Of a stretch of 46,256 nt of DNA, positions 17,547 to 26,109 are shown in pieces. The notes under the pieces are model-generated. The model was not told the DNA's origin and ran no database searches. It saw only the letters and a program-made list of their open reading frames with translations. The DNA comes from SLRI01 sp964576715 (GTDB taxonomy: Bacteria > Pseudomonadota > Alphaproteobacteria > Geminicoccales > Geminicoccaceae), in contig CAZNWE010000029.1 of assembly GCA_964576715.1 (NCBI GenBank), positions 1 through 46,256 on the forward strand, in the 5' to 3' direction. Both the position numbers and the translations under genes were made by a program. The first letter of the stretch is position 1. Each line of letters starts with the position of its first letter.

Positions 17547-19439
17547 ATGCAGCGATGGCTCGACATGCGCGGCTGGTTCGCATCGTTGGCGATCTACCGG
17601 GATCCGCGCGTTGTCGGCGTCCTCTTCCTCGGCTTCTCGAGCGGTCTGCCGATCATGCTGATCGCCTCGACGCTGAGCACCTGGCTGCGCGAGGAGGACG
17701 TCACCAGGGCGGCAATCGGCCTGTTCGGCTTCGCCTTCGCCCCCTACACCTTCAAGTTCGCCTGGGCGCCGTTGATGGATCGGCTGCCCCTGCCGCCGTT
17801 CACGACCCTGTTCGGCCGTCGGCGCGGCTGGATGCTGGTAAGCCAGATCGGGCTGATCGCCTCGATCTTCGCCCTCGGCCAGACCCAGCCCGGCATCGAT
17901 CTCTGGTGGACCGCCTGCTTTGCCGTCCTTGTCGCCTTCTTCTCGGCCAGCCAGGACATCGTCATCGATGCCTACCGCGTCGAGATCCTGCCCACGGAGA
18001 AGCTCGGTGCCGGTGCCGGCGTCGTGGTCCTCGGCTACCGCATCGCCATGTGGGTGGCGACCGCCGGTGCCCTCTTGATCGCCGAGGCCGCCGGCTGGTC
18101 AGCAGCCTATAGCGTGATGGCGCTCCTCGTCCTGATCGGCGTCGGCACCGTGCTTTCCATCGGCGAGCCGGCGCAATCCTCGACGGCGCTGATCGATCAG
18201 CAGGTGCTCGAAGAGGACCGCCTGCTGCGCCAGGTGCCGAGCGCGCAGCTCCGCGCCCTGGAGGGCATCGGCGGCCTGCTGCTGGCGATCATCCTGTTCT
18301 ACGGCGCCTGGCTCCCGGTCTCGACGCTGTTCGGCGGGCTCTCCCCGTTGGCCGGCGACTGGACGGTGGCGCAGGGAATCGTGCTGCTGGGCAATCTCGT
18401 CGTCACCGGCCTCGGCATGAAGCTCGCCTGGCAGTTGTACCGGCGCGAGCCCGGCGCCCTCGGCCGCGCCAAGAGCTTCGCGCTGCTCGCCATGGGCTGG
18501 CTGGTGCTGAAGACGCTGTGGTACACGATCGGTCCCTGGAGCCCATTCATCCCGACGCTGCACGGGGCGGTGGTCCTCGCCGTGCTCTATGGCGCGAGCA
18601 ACCTGGTCTTGGCGGCGTTCGGCGCCGCCCGGTTCGGCACCGAGGCCTTCCTCGCGCCGACCTGGCTCACCATCGTCGGCTTCTGGGTCGAATTGCTGGC
18701 CCTCATCACGCTCTACGGCTTCACCTATTTCAGCCGTCGCGCCCAGGCCAATTTCGGGCTGGTGCCGATCGCCGAGGAATCCCGGATCCATCTCTGGATG
18801 CGGCGCGCCGTGATCGAGCCGTTCTATGACTTCGTCAAGCGCAACGGTCTCGGCATTGCCGTCACCATCCTCGCCTTCATTTCGGTCTACAAGGCCTCGG
18901 ACGTGCTGCTGACCCTGATGGCCAACCCGTTCTACATCGACCTCGGTTTCAGCCGCGCCGAAATCGCCTGGGTCTCCGGCACGTTCGGCCTGTGGATGAC
19001 CCTCTTGGGCGGGGTCGTCGGCGGCTTGCTGGTCTACCGGCTCGGGCTGATGCGCTCGCTCACCGTATCGGTGCTGCTGATGGCAACCTCGAATCTGATG
19101 TTCCTGCTCTTGTCGCTGAGCGGGGCCGACATCGTCTTGTTCCACCTCGTCATCTTGGTCGAGAACGTGTCGGGTGGGCTCGGCACGACGGTCTTCGTCG
19201 CCTACCTGTCGTCGCTGTGCAACATCCACTACACGGCCGTTCAATACGCGTTGTTGACCTCGTTCATGCAGCTTCTGGGCAAGTTCGTGATCGTGCCGTC
19301 GTCGGGCTTCTTCGCCGATGCGCTCGGCTGGGAGGCGTTCTTCATCACCTCGACCCTGTTCGCCCTGCCTGCGCTGCTGCTGCTCTGGCTGTTGCAACGC
19401 CGCGGCATCACCGTCGGGTCGGTCAGGGTCGAAACGTGA
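17547..19439 (+). CDS. ampG: AmpG-family MFS permease
   Basis: A 630-residue inner-membrane transporter. AmpG hallmarks are present: LGFSSGLPIMLIASTLSTWL in the first helix region, KFAWAPLMDR after the second, and ASQDIVIDAYRVEIL in the fourth. AmpG imports anhydro-muropeptides for peptidoglycan recycling and, in many bacteria, beta-lactamase induction. It is longer than E. coli AmpG (491 residues); the extra length lies mainly in a central part with additional hydrophobic helices, as in other alphaproteobacterial members. The ATG at 17547 has AAGGTGG 5-6 nt upstream and is preferred over the GTG at 17538. No ampC, ampR or nagZ is nearby, so drug resistance cannot be inferred. Confidence 0.88.
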   Translation: MQRWLDMRGWFASLAIYRDPRVVGVLFLGFSSGLPIMLIASTLSTWLREEDVTRAAIGLFGFAFAPYTFKFAWAPLMDRLPLPPFTTLFGRRRGWMLVSQIGLIASIFALGQTQPGIDLWWTACFAVLVAFFSASQDIVIDAYRVEILPTEKLGAGAGVVVLGYRIAMWVATAGALLIAEAAGWSAAYSVMALLVLIGVGTVLSIGEPAQSSTALIDQQVLEEDRLLRQVPSAQLRALEGIGGLLLAIILFYGAWLPVSTLFGGLSPLAGDWTVAQGIVLLGNLVVTGLGMKLAWQLYRREPGALGRAKSFALLAMGWLVLKTLWYTIGPWSPFIPTLHGAVVLAVLYGASNLVLAAFGAARFGTEAFLAPTWLTIVGFWVELLALITLYGFTYFSRRAQANFGLVPIAEESRIHLWMRRAVIEPFYDFVKRNGLGIAVTILAFISVYKASDVLLTLMANPFYIDLGFSRAEIAWVSGTFGLWMTLLGGVVGGLLVYRLGLMRSLTVSVLLMATSNLMFLLLSLSGADIVLFHLVILVENVSGGLGTTVFVAYLSSLCNIHYTAVQYALLTSFMQLLGKFVIVPSSGFFADALGWEAFFITSTLFALPALLLLWLLQRRGITVGSVRVET

Positions 19440-19576
19440 ACGGCGCCGCTGCGACGACAGGCCTCCGCCACTGGTTCAGCTCAATGGTCGTTCTGTTTGG
19501 ACAGGCTCTAAACCCCGATGAATTGACCGCGTGCTTCCGCCATGTCTATCAGCGAAAGTCATATCGAGGACCTGCG

Positions 19577-19822
19577 ATGATCGTCTGTGTTTGCAACGCG
19601 CTGCGGGAGCGCGACTGTCGCGCGGCTGCGAAAGCGCCGGGCGTCCGCCGCGCCGGTTGCGTTTATCGGCAGCTCGGCTGTCGCGTGCGTTGCGGCGCCT
19701 GCGTGGCCACGATGCAGGCGATCGTCGAGGAATTGCAGGGCGAATTTGCCGTCCCGCCGGAGCCGACCGCTGCAGCCGACGGCACCGGGCTGATCCTTGC
19801 CGCGGCAGCTGACGTAAAATAG
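19577..19822 (+). CDS. bfd: bacterioferritin-associated [2Fe-2S] ferredoxin
   Basis: An 81-residue ferredoxin of the Bfd/Fer2_BFD type. The four expected cluster cysteines are C4 and C6 (VCVCN) and C39 and C42 (CGAC), nearly the spacing of E. coli Bfd (4, 6, 38, 41). Three further cysteines, at 14, 28 and 35, are unusual. Bfd reduces the ferric core of bacterioferritin so that stored iron is released. The ATG has GAGGA 6 nt upstream. The bacterioferritin gene follows on the same strand after 146 nt, supporting the assignment. The C-terminal 25 residues are alanine-rich and probably disordered. Confidence 0.88.
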   Translation: MIVCVCNALRERDCRAAAKAPGVRRAGCVYRQLGCRVRCGACVATMQAIVEELQGEFAVPPEPTAAADGTGLILAAAADVK

Positions 19823-19968
19823 CCCAAACCAGTCGGGTGCGGCGCACGCGGCATGTCACCTCGCGCTCAGCTTGATCGTTCCACCCATCGCTGATGGCGG
19901 GGATCAGACTTAAACGCGTCTGCGCCGGTAGACCTGACCCCCACCTCGATTATCGGAGCGGATCAAGC

Positions 19969-20445
19969 ATGGCGACCGACGTCAAAGGGCATCCCGAGGT
20001 CATCGCAGCGTTGAACAAGGCGTTGAGAGGCGAGCTCACCGCGATCAACCAGTACTTTTTGCACGCCAGGATGCTCGACGACTGGGGCTTCAAGAAGCGT
20101 GGCAAGGCAGAGTACGACGAATCGATCGAGGAAATGCAGCACGCCGACAAGCTGATCCAGCGCATTCTGTTGCTTGGCGGCCTGCCCAACCTTCAAGATC
20201 TCGGCAAACTTTACATCGGCGAGGACTTGAAGAACCTGATCGAATGCGATCTGCGGCTGGAGCTCGAAGGCATCGAGCACTATCGCGCGGCGATCAAGAT
20301 TGCGGAGCAGCACCACGACTTCGTCACCCGCGACCTATTCCTCCACATCCTCGAGGACGAGGAGGAGCACCAGGACCAGAACAAGACCGAACTCGAGTTG
20401 ATCGAGCGGATCGGCATCGAGAATTTCGGCCTGTCGCAGATCTAG
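19969..20445 (+). CDS. bfr: bacterioferritin
   Basis: A 158-residue four-helix iron-storage protein that assembles into a 24-subunit haem-containing shell. The haem ligand Met56 (in SIEEMQHAD) is present, as are the diiron ferroxidase ligands Glu22, Glu55, His58, Glu98, Glu131 and His134, matching E. coli Bfr with a four-residue shift. Length is normal (E. coli 158). An in-frame extension upstream to 19894 is unlikely because the ATG at 19969 starts directly at the conserved N-terminus and has GGAG upstream. It follows bfd, so storage and release are encoded together. No clear iron-response operator was recognised in the gap. Confidence 0.96.
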   Translation: MATDVKGHPEVIAALNKALRGELTAINQYFLHARMLDDWGFKKRGKAEYDESIEEMQHADKLIQRILLLGGLPNLQDLGKLYIGEDLKNLIECDLRLELEGIEHYRAAIKIAEQHHDFVTRDLFLHILEDEEEHQDQNKTELELIERIGIENFGLSQI

Positions 20446-20488
20446 TCGGCGACCGGTGCGAGCGGCGACGACTGGCGCACCGCCACCG

Positions 20489-21289
20489 TCAGGTGGTGAG
20501 CCGGGCGGCTGCGACCTTGCTGAGTGCCGTTTTCGTACCGGCCGGCTGCGTGGTCTGGCGTGGCAAGGCCTGCAGGACCGCTTTGGCGAGCCGGCGGATG
20601 TCGCGATGGCCGCGTGAGCGGGGCGCGTAGCCGCCGATCCAATCGCCTGCCGCGAACGCTTCGGCGAAGCTCGTCACCCGCCGGATGGGCGGTGCCAAGG
20701 TGGCACGAACCCGCGTCGCGCGCTCGCTGCGATTGGACCAGTTCTTCAATTCCCTGAGACCACCGTCGCGAAACCAGCCGCCATCGTAGCGGCTCGGCAC
20801 GAGCAGCACGGCGGGGGCACCACCCCGGCGCTCGGCCTCGGCCTTGGCGACCCGATGCAGGGTGCGGGTGGTGGCCGCGAGGTCGACGGCAGAGACCGAG
20901 GTCGGGATCAAGATCAGGTCGGCCAGCAGGAAGGCGGCGGCCATGGTGGCGCCGAGAACCGCCGGCAAGTCGATGACAATGTGCTGGTTGTGCCTGGCGA
21001 GCAGCGGCAGCTGGTCGAGCCAGCGCGGCGCCTCCGCCGGATCGGTCACCGGCGCTTCATGCAGGGTCGCCGGCAGCGAGCGGCGGCGCAGCCACTGGGT
21101 CGCCGTCAGCTGTGGGTCGGCATCGATCACCACGGTGTTGCGCCCGCCGCTGGCGAGCGCGCAGGCGAGGTTGACGGCGATCGTGCTCTTGCCGGTGCCG
21201 CCCTTGAGATTGCCCACCGCGATGATCGTCGCCGCATGCCGAGCCTCGGTTGCTGCGGCTGCCGACGGGGCGGCAGGTGTCTCGGCCAT
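20489..21289 (-). CDS. ParA/MinD-family ATPase
   Basis: A 266-residue P-loop ATPase. The deviant Walker A box KGGTGKST is at residues 29-36, switch I/Walker A' follows as VVIDADPQLTATQWL, and the Walker B region is HIVIDLPAVLG. It lacks the N-terminal receiver-like domain of CpaE and the partner parB gene of chromosome partition loci, so it is an orphan ParA of the kind that positions protein machines or helps with short plasmid-like partition. It follows a prepilin peptidase and a type II secretion secretin on the same strand, with a 193-nt gap, so a role in placing that secretion apparatus is possible but unproven. Confidence 0.88.
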   Translation of the reverse strand: MAETPAAPSAAAATEARHAATIIAVGNLKGGTGKSTIAVNLACALASGGRNTVVIDADPQLTATQWLRRRSLPATLHEAPVTDPAEAPRWLDQLPLLARHNQHIVIDLPAVLGATMAAAFLLADLILIPTSVSAVDLAATTRTLHRVAKAEAERRGGAPAVLLVPSRYDGGWFRDGGLRELKNWSNRSERATRVRATLAPPIRRVTSFAEAFAAGDWIGGYAPRSRGHRDIRRLAKAVLQALPRQTTQPAGTKTALSKVAAARLTT

Positions 21290-21482
21290 GGCTGCTGTTC
21301 CGGGCAGTTCGACACGACGACCCCCAGAGCCGTCGTCATGCCAACAGCTTTGCGCCGATGGCATCACCGCTCAATCGGCGAACTCGCCAAATCGCACTCC
21401 GCTACGCTGCGATGCTTGGCAAACATCAGCAGCGTCGGGGCGGCGGCGTTCCGGGCCGCCTTGTTCGGCGGTGCCGATTGCT

Positions 21483-22235
21483 TCAGCCGACAGTGGCCAG
21501 CTGCCAGCAGAGCAGGGTGAAGCCGGCGAAGGCCAAGAACGGGCCGAAGGCGACGACGTCCTCGGCTCGCCGCTTGCCGCTGACCACGGCGAAGGCGAGG
21601 GCTGCCAGCGCCGCCGTGAGGATCAGCGCCGCGAGGCTGCCGACGCCCAGCCAGGCGCCGAGCCCGGCCAGCAACTTGGCATCGCCGAGGCCGAGCCCGG
21701 CCCGGCCGCGCCAGGCTTCGTAGAGCCGGCCGACGAGATAGAACAGGCCGAACCCGAAGCCGGCACCGAGCGCGCTCTCGAGCGGCGACACGGTGCCGGG
21801 AAGCGATGCCAGCCCGGCGCCGGCGAGGCCCGTGGCCAGCAGCGGCAGGGTCAACACATCGGGCAGCCGGCCGTGCTCGGCATCGATCAACGCCAGCAGC
21901 AGTAGCCACCAGCCGCACAGGGTCGCCAGCACCGCCTCGCCGACGGGCAGGATGAGCCAGACCGCGGCCGCGATTGCCGCAGCGGTGAGCTCGGCCAAGA
22001 GCGGCTGCCAGCCGATCGCCGCACCACAATGCGCACAGCGACCGCGTCTGCGGAGCCAGGACCAGACCGGCACGGTGTCGCGCCAGCCGAGGCCGGCGGC
22101 GCAGACGGCGCAGCGCGATCGGCCGAGGATGAAGCTGCGGTCGAACGTCGGCCAGCGCGACGCCAAGGCGCCCAGGAACGAGCCGACAGCGAGCCCGACG
22201 AGCCCGGCAGCCGCGGCGACCAGCAGATCCAGCAG
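21483..22235 (-). CDS. prepilin peptidase (A24), non-AUG start
   Basis: An integral membrane aspartic protease that cleaves and N-methylates type IV prepilin-like proteins, including type II secretion pseudopilins. Catalytic aspartates are in LIDAEHGRLPD and GLGLGDAKL (the GxGD motif). Two CxxC pairs for the cytoplasmic zinc loop are present (CAVC and CAHC). The family's N-terminal motif is also encoded (VGSFLGALASRWP), but it lies upstream of the first ATG/GTG/TTG option (TTG at 22166). The frame runs back only to the in-frame TAG of gspD at 22244-22242, and no ATG, GTG or TTG lies between. I therefore propose a CTG start, drawn here at 22235 (250 residues); the exact codon is uncertain. Confidence 0.85.
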   Translation of the reverse strand: MLDLLVAAAAGLVGLAVGSFLGALASRWPTFDRSFILGRSRCAVCAAGLGWRDTVPVWSWLRRRGRCAHCGAAIGWQPLLAELTAAAIAAAVWLILPVGEAVLATLCGWWLLLLALIDAEHGRLPDVLTLPLLATGLAGAGLASLPGTVSPLESALGAGFGFGLFYLVGRLYEAWRGRAGLGLGDAKLLAGLGAWLGVGSLAALILTAALAALAFAVVSGKRRAEDVVAFGPFLAFAGFTLLCWQLATVG

Positions 22236-22241
22236 TGCCGC

Positions 22242-24791
22242 CTAGGTGTCGATAGCCGGCCGGCTCGGCCGGGCGGCCGGGCGGCCGAGATCGCCGGGCA
22301 CCGGCCGCGCCAAGGGCCGCGGCACCGCGTCGCCGCCGCCTTCGTCGGCAGCGTCGGCCTCGGCAAAGCCGATGGTCGCGACCTCCGGTAGCGCGTTCGG
22401 CAGCCCGGTCGGCAGCGGCGCGGCCGGCTGATCGTCGGCGGGGTCGCGGGCCACCGCGGCGGGCCCGATCGGCGCCGCCGGTTGGCGCGGCGGCCCGCCG
22501 GTCTCGGCCTCGAGCCGGCTCGTGGTCAACGGCCGCGGCTCGACGATCGGCGGCTCGATCGGCGCGTTGGTCGGCGCGTCCGGCGGCGGCGGCATGGCGG
22601 CCGGCGGCGGCATCCTGGGATCGCCCGGCACCGGCTGTGCCGATCGCATCCGCGAGCGCAGCTCCTCGCTGATATCGCGGGCGTCCTCGGCACTGCGGAT
22701 GACGCGCGGCGTGATGAACACGATCAGCTCGGTGCGCACGTTCTCGTCGCTCTGGCCGCGGAAGAGGTTGCCGAGCACCGGGATGTCGCCGAGCAGCGGC
22801 ACCTTCTCGGTCGACTGGGTGGTGCTGTCCTGGATCAGCCCGCCGAGCACCACGGTCTGACCGCTGGTGACATTGACCCTGCTGGAAATGCGCCGCTGGG
22901 CAATGATCGGGTTTTCGTCGTTGCGGACCCGCTCGGGCTGCTCGACCCGGCTGACCTCCTGCGCGATCTCCAGCGTGACCACGTTGTTGGTGTTGATCCG
23001 CGGCTTGACCTCGAGGATCACGCCGGTCTCCCGATACTCGATATTGGCAACGATCGGCGCGTCGGGGTCCTCAACGCCCTGGGCGGTCCTGGTGATCAGC
23101 GGCACCTCGTCGCCGACCGTGAGGACAGCCTCGCTGTTGTCCTGGACGACGAGCGAGGGCGAGGAGAGCACCTGCACGTCGGTGATGCGGGAAAGCGCAT
23201 CGAGGGTGAAGTTGGAGTTGCCACCGCTGATGATGAAGTTGAACCCGGGCAGCTGGGCCAGCGGCTCCAGCAGCCCGTTGCCGGCCCGGGCCGGACCGGC
23301 GCCCGAGGTGTTGAAGCCGCCCTGTACACCGCCGGCATCGAAGAAGTACTGGACCCCGAAGCGCAGCAGGTCGTTGAGCACCACCTCGGCGATGGTCGCC
23401 TCGATCAGCACCTGCAGCGGCGCCCGGTCGAGCCGCCGCACGGTCTGCTCGATCAGATCGTAGGCCTGCGGGGTGGCGCGAATGACCAAGGCGTTGGCAG
23501 TGGTGTCCGCCACCACCCGAACATTGCCGAAGAGGTCGCTCTGCGCACTCGGCGAAAGCCCGGTGAACGGCGCCGGCAGACCGCCATCGGCCGGCAGGCC
23601 GCCATCGTCCGGGAAGTCCGCTCCCTGGCCGGGATCGAAGCCGGCATCGAAGCCGGCATCGAAGCCGACCGGCGCCAGGGCGGCCGCCGGCCCCTGCGTG
23701 GTGGCGTCGCCGAAGCTTTCGTTCAAGACCTCCGCCATCTCGGTAGCCGGGGTGTGCTGCAACTGGTAGACGAAGAACTGGAGACTCGAGCCGCTGCCGC
23801 GGTCGAGCCGTTGCACCCAGCGCTCGATCTCGACCAGCTGGTCGGGCTGGCTGGCGATGGCGAGAACGGCGTTGAGCCGTGACATCGGCAGGAAACGCAC
23901 GCCCGCGGCCTGGGTGGCGAACTGGTCGAGCGGGGTGAACAGGCCCTCGAGCTCGGGGATCACCGTTTCCGGGGTCGCCGTCTGCAACGGGAAGATGCCG
24001 ACCGATCGGCCGGCCATCCAATCGACGTCGATCTCGGCCAAGGTGCGCACGACGTTCTGCCGTTCGGCGGCACTGCCGACGAACAGCAGCAGATTGCGGC
24101 TGTCGTCGACCCGCACTTGCTCGGGCAGCGAGACGAGCGGCTGGATGAACTGCGCCGCGGCACTGGCGTTGATGTAGCGCAGCGGCACGATGGTCACCCC
24201 GGTGCCGACGATCAACGGCGGCGGGGCGTCGCCGCCGACCGGGGTGATCTGCGACGCCCCGACCATCGGCTGGTTGGCGAGCACCGCATAGGTGCCGCCG
24301 AGGTCGACGAGCGTCGCACCGTGCATCTGCAGGATGGTCTCGAGCACCGTGAGCATGTCGGCCTCGGAGAGCGCCGACGTCGACGACAGGACCACGGTGC
24401 CGTCGACGGCGGGGTCGATGGTGTAGTTGACCCCCAGAACCTCGCCGAGAATGACGTCCACGACCTCGCGCAGAGAGGCACCGTCGAAGTTCAGCCTGGC
24501 ACCGCCGGCCGGATCGACCGCGACACCGCGCCCGGGCGTCTCGACCGGGTCGGTGCCGAAGAACAGCTGGGCCTGCGGTGCTGCCGCCCGGCCGCCGCCG
24601 GACGGCGCCCCCGGGGCAACCGGCCGGGGTGCCCCCGGTTGCCCCGCCTCGGTCGGGGTCGACAGGTCGACGCCGCGCATGTGGGCGCTGACCGCGCCCT
24701 CGCCCTCGGTCGGCAAGTCGCAAGCGGCGACCAGAAATACTGCGCCGACGGCAAACGCCAGAAGCCCGCGGGACAAAGCTGAATCGGCCAT
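22242..24791 (-). CDS. gspD: type II secretion system secretin GspD
   Basis: An 849-residue outer-membrane secretin. The signal ends in the lipobox LVAAC, giving a lipoprotein at Cys24. The N0 domain starts near LNFDGASLREVVDVILGEV, followed by N1-N3 ring domains and the secretin core, with VLIEATIAEVVLNDLLRFG, GDEVPLITRT and the signature around VPLLGDIPVLGNLFRG. A C-terminal Pro/Ala-rich tail of about 150 residues follows the core and is longer than usual. Between N3 and the core lies a glycine/aspartate-rich insertion encoded by 12-bp repeats. It forms the channel for folded exoproteins. The other gsp genes, apart from the prepilin peptidase, are not in this window. The ATG at 24791 is preferred over an upstream in-frame codon because it directly precedes the signal sequence. 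Confidence 0.93.
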   Translation of the reverse strand: MADSALSRGLLAFAVGAVFLVAACDLPTEGEGAVSAHMRGVDLSTPTEAGQPGAPRPVAPGAPSGGGRAAAPQAQLFFGTDPVETPGRGVAVDPAGGARLNFDGASLREVVDVILGEVLGVNYTIDPAVDGTVVLSSTSALSEADMLTVLETILQMHGATLVDLGGTYAVLANQPMVGASQITPVGGDAPPPLIVGTGVTIVPLRYINASAAAQFIQPLVSLPEQVRVDDSRNLLLFVGSAAERQNVVRTLAEIDVDWMAGRSVGIFPLQTATPETVIPELEGLFTPLDQFATQAAGVRFLPMSRLNAVLAIASQPDQLVEIERWVQRLDRGSGSSLQFFVYQLQHTPATEMAEVLNESFGDATTQGPAAALAPVGFDAGFDAGFDPGQGADFPDDGGLPADGGLPAPFTGLSPSAQSDLFGNVRVVADTTANALVIRATPQAYDLIEQTVRRLDRAPLQVLIEATIAEVVLNDLLRFGVQYFFDAGGVQGGFNTSGAGPARAGNGLLEPLAQLPGFNFIISGGNSNFTLDALSRITDVQVLSSPSLVVQDNSEAVLTVGDEVPLITRTAQGVEDPDAPIVANIEYRETGVILEVKPRINTNNVVTLEIAQEVSRVEQPERVRNDENPIIAQRRISSRVNVTSGQTVVLGGLIQDSTTQSTEKVPLLGDIPVLGNLFRGQSDENVRTELIVFITPRVIRSAEDARDISEELRSRMRSAQPVPGDPRMPPPAAMPPPPDAPTNAPIEPPIVEPRPLTTSRLEAETGGPPRQPAAPIGPAAVARDPADDQPAAPLPTGLPNALPEVATIGFAEADAADEGGGDAVPRPLARPVPGDLGRPAARPSRPAIDT
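23632..23667. repeat. 12-bp tandem repeat within gspD
   Basis: Three contiguous 12-bp units (23632-23643, 23644-23655, 23656-23667); the last two are identical (GCATCGAAGCCG) and the first differs by one base. On the coding strand they give the peptide repeat GFDA-GFDA-GFDP. The units keep the reading frame, so repeat number can vary without breaking the gene. Confidence 0.85.
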
Positions 24792-25110
24792 GTGCTGTTC
24801 TTTGTGGTGTGAGGCGGCGCCGTCGGTAGAGAACGACCAACCGGTTTTGTACAAGGCTAGCAAAGGTTTAACAACCTCCGCGTCGAAATTACACGCTGAA
24901 GGCGAAATCAGGACAGAATTTCTCGCGCTGGTTGAAGGTTCTCCGGTGTTCTGCTGTGGACGACGACCGCGCCGATTTATTCATCATTGCCTCAGGCTCA
25001 ATGCCAGGTCGGCGGCAGGTCAGCATCCGGCACGGCAGCGCGGTCGGCGCCCCACGGCCGATGTCGGCCGGTCTTTACAGGGACGAGGGTTGCGTGGAAC
25101 AAGGCGGCGC
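24792..25110. other. divergent intergenic region between gspD and ribF
   Basis: This 319-nt gap holds no gene that I can support. It is more AT-rich near 24841-24920 and must contain the control regions for gspD (left) and the ribF operon (right). A promoter candidate for gspD is listed separately; for ribF I saw only weak matches. Confidence 0.5.
24846..24874 (-). promoter_or_regulatory. candidate sigma-70 promoter of gspD
   Basis: On the - strand, TTGTTA (24874-24869, four of six to the -35 consensus), a 17-base spacer, then TACAAA (24851-24846, four of six to the -10 consensus). Transcription would start near 24839, about 48 nt upstream of the gspD ATG. Confidence 0.45.
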
Positions 25111-26058
25111 ATGAGGGTGCATCGGGCATTGCAGAGCCTGCCGGCCACGGCACGCGGCGCGGCGGTTGCCATCGGCAACTTCGACGGCGTGCATCGCGGC
25201 CACCGGGCGGTGATCGAGGCGGCGCGTCGGCTGACCGGCGACGACCTGCCCCTGGCCGTGCTCACCTTCGAGCCGCACCCCAAGGAAGTCGTCAACCCGG
25301 CAACGGCACCCAAGCGCCTCACCCCCCTGCGCCGCAAGGTCGAGCTGCTGCGCGAGCTCGGTTGTGCCCACCTCTTCCTGCTCCGCTTCGACCGGGCCCT
25401 GATGGCGATGCCGGCGGACCGTTTCGTCGACGACATCCTGGTCGGCGGGCTCGGCGTCGCCGCGCTTGCCTGCGGCGAGAGCTTTCGCTTCGGCAACAAG
25501 CGCCAGGGTGACACGGCATGCCTGGCCGCGGCGGCCCGGCGGCACGGCTTTGCCTTTCGCGCAGTGCCGCCGCTCCTCGACGACGGCGCCCCCTGTTCCT
25601 CGACCCGGATTCGTGGCGCCCTCGATGCCGGCGATCTCGCCACCGCCAACCGGTTGCTCGGCTACCCGTTCACCAGCAGCGGCGTGGTCCGCCGCGGCGA
25701 CCGGCGCGGCCGCACCATCGGCTTTCCCACCGCCAACCTCGCCCCGGATCCCGACCGCCACGCGCTGCCTGCCAACGGGGTCTATGCGGTGCGCGCCGGG
25801 CTGCGCGCCGCCGGCGGGACGGTCTGGCACCCGGGCGTTGCGAATCTGGGGCGCCGCCCCACATTTCACGGCGACCGGTTGTTGCTCGAGGTGCATCTGT
25901 TCGATACCCAGCTCGATCTCTACGGCCAGCGTCTCGATGTCGCCTTTCTGGAGCGGCTGCGGGGCGAGATGAAATTCCCCGGCATCGATGCATTGCGGAC
26001 GCAGATCGCCAGCGATTGTGCCCACGCCCGGCGTCTGCACGGCCTCGTCCTGACCTGA
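25111..26058 (+). CDS. ribF: bifunctional riboflavin kinase/FAD synthetase
   Basis: A 315-residue enzyme that phosphorylates riboflavin to FMN and adenylates FMN to FAD. The N-terminal FAD synthetase domain has the nucleotidyltransferase motif AIGNFDGVHRGH (about residues 20-31) and later CSSTRIRGALDAGD. The C-terminal kinase domain shows GRTIGFPTANL followed by NGVYAV. Length is normal for RibF. The ATG at 25111 directly precedes the domain and has AAGGCGG upstream. ileS begins 51 nt downstream, and the ribF-ileS-lspA order is common in proteobacteria. Confidence 0.95.
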   Translation: MRVHRALQSLPATARGAAVAIGNFDGVHRGHRAVIEAARRLTGDDLPLAVLTFEPHPKEVVNPATAPKRLTPLRRKVELLRELGCAHLFLLRFDRALMAMPADRFVDDILVGGLGVAALACGESFRFGNKRQGDTACLAAAARRHGFAFRAVPPLLDDGAPCSSTRIRGALDAGDLATANRLLGYPFTSSGVVRRGDRRGRTIGFPTANLAPDPDRHALPANGVYAVRAGLRAAGGTVWHPGVANLGRRPTFHGDRLLLEVHLFDTQLDLYGQRLDVAFLERLRGEMKFPGIDALRTQIASDCAHARRLHGLVLT

Positions 26059-26109
26059 CCGGTCGGACCCCAACCCCATGGCTCGCTCGGCTTACCGGAT
26101 CACCAGCTG

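Noticed and set aside
20483..20496. Hairpin CCACC-GTCA-GGTGG at the end of the ParA gene
   Set aside because: Only a 5-bp stem with no T-tract on either side; it overlaps the ParA stop codon and is not convincing as a terminator.
23632..23667. Repeat array considered as CRISPR
   Set aside because: The units are contiguous 12-bp codon-aligned repeats inside gspD without spacers.
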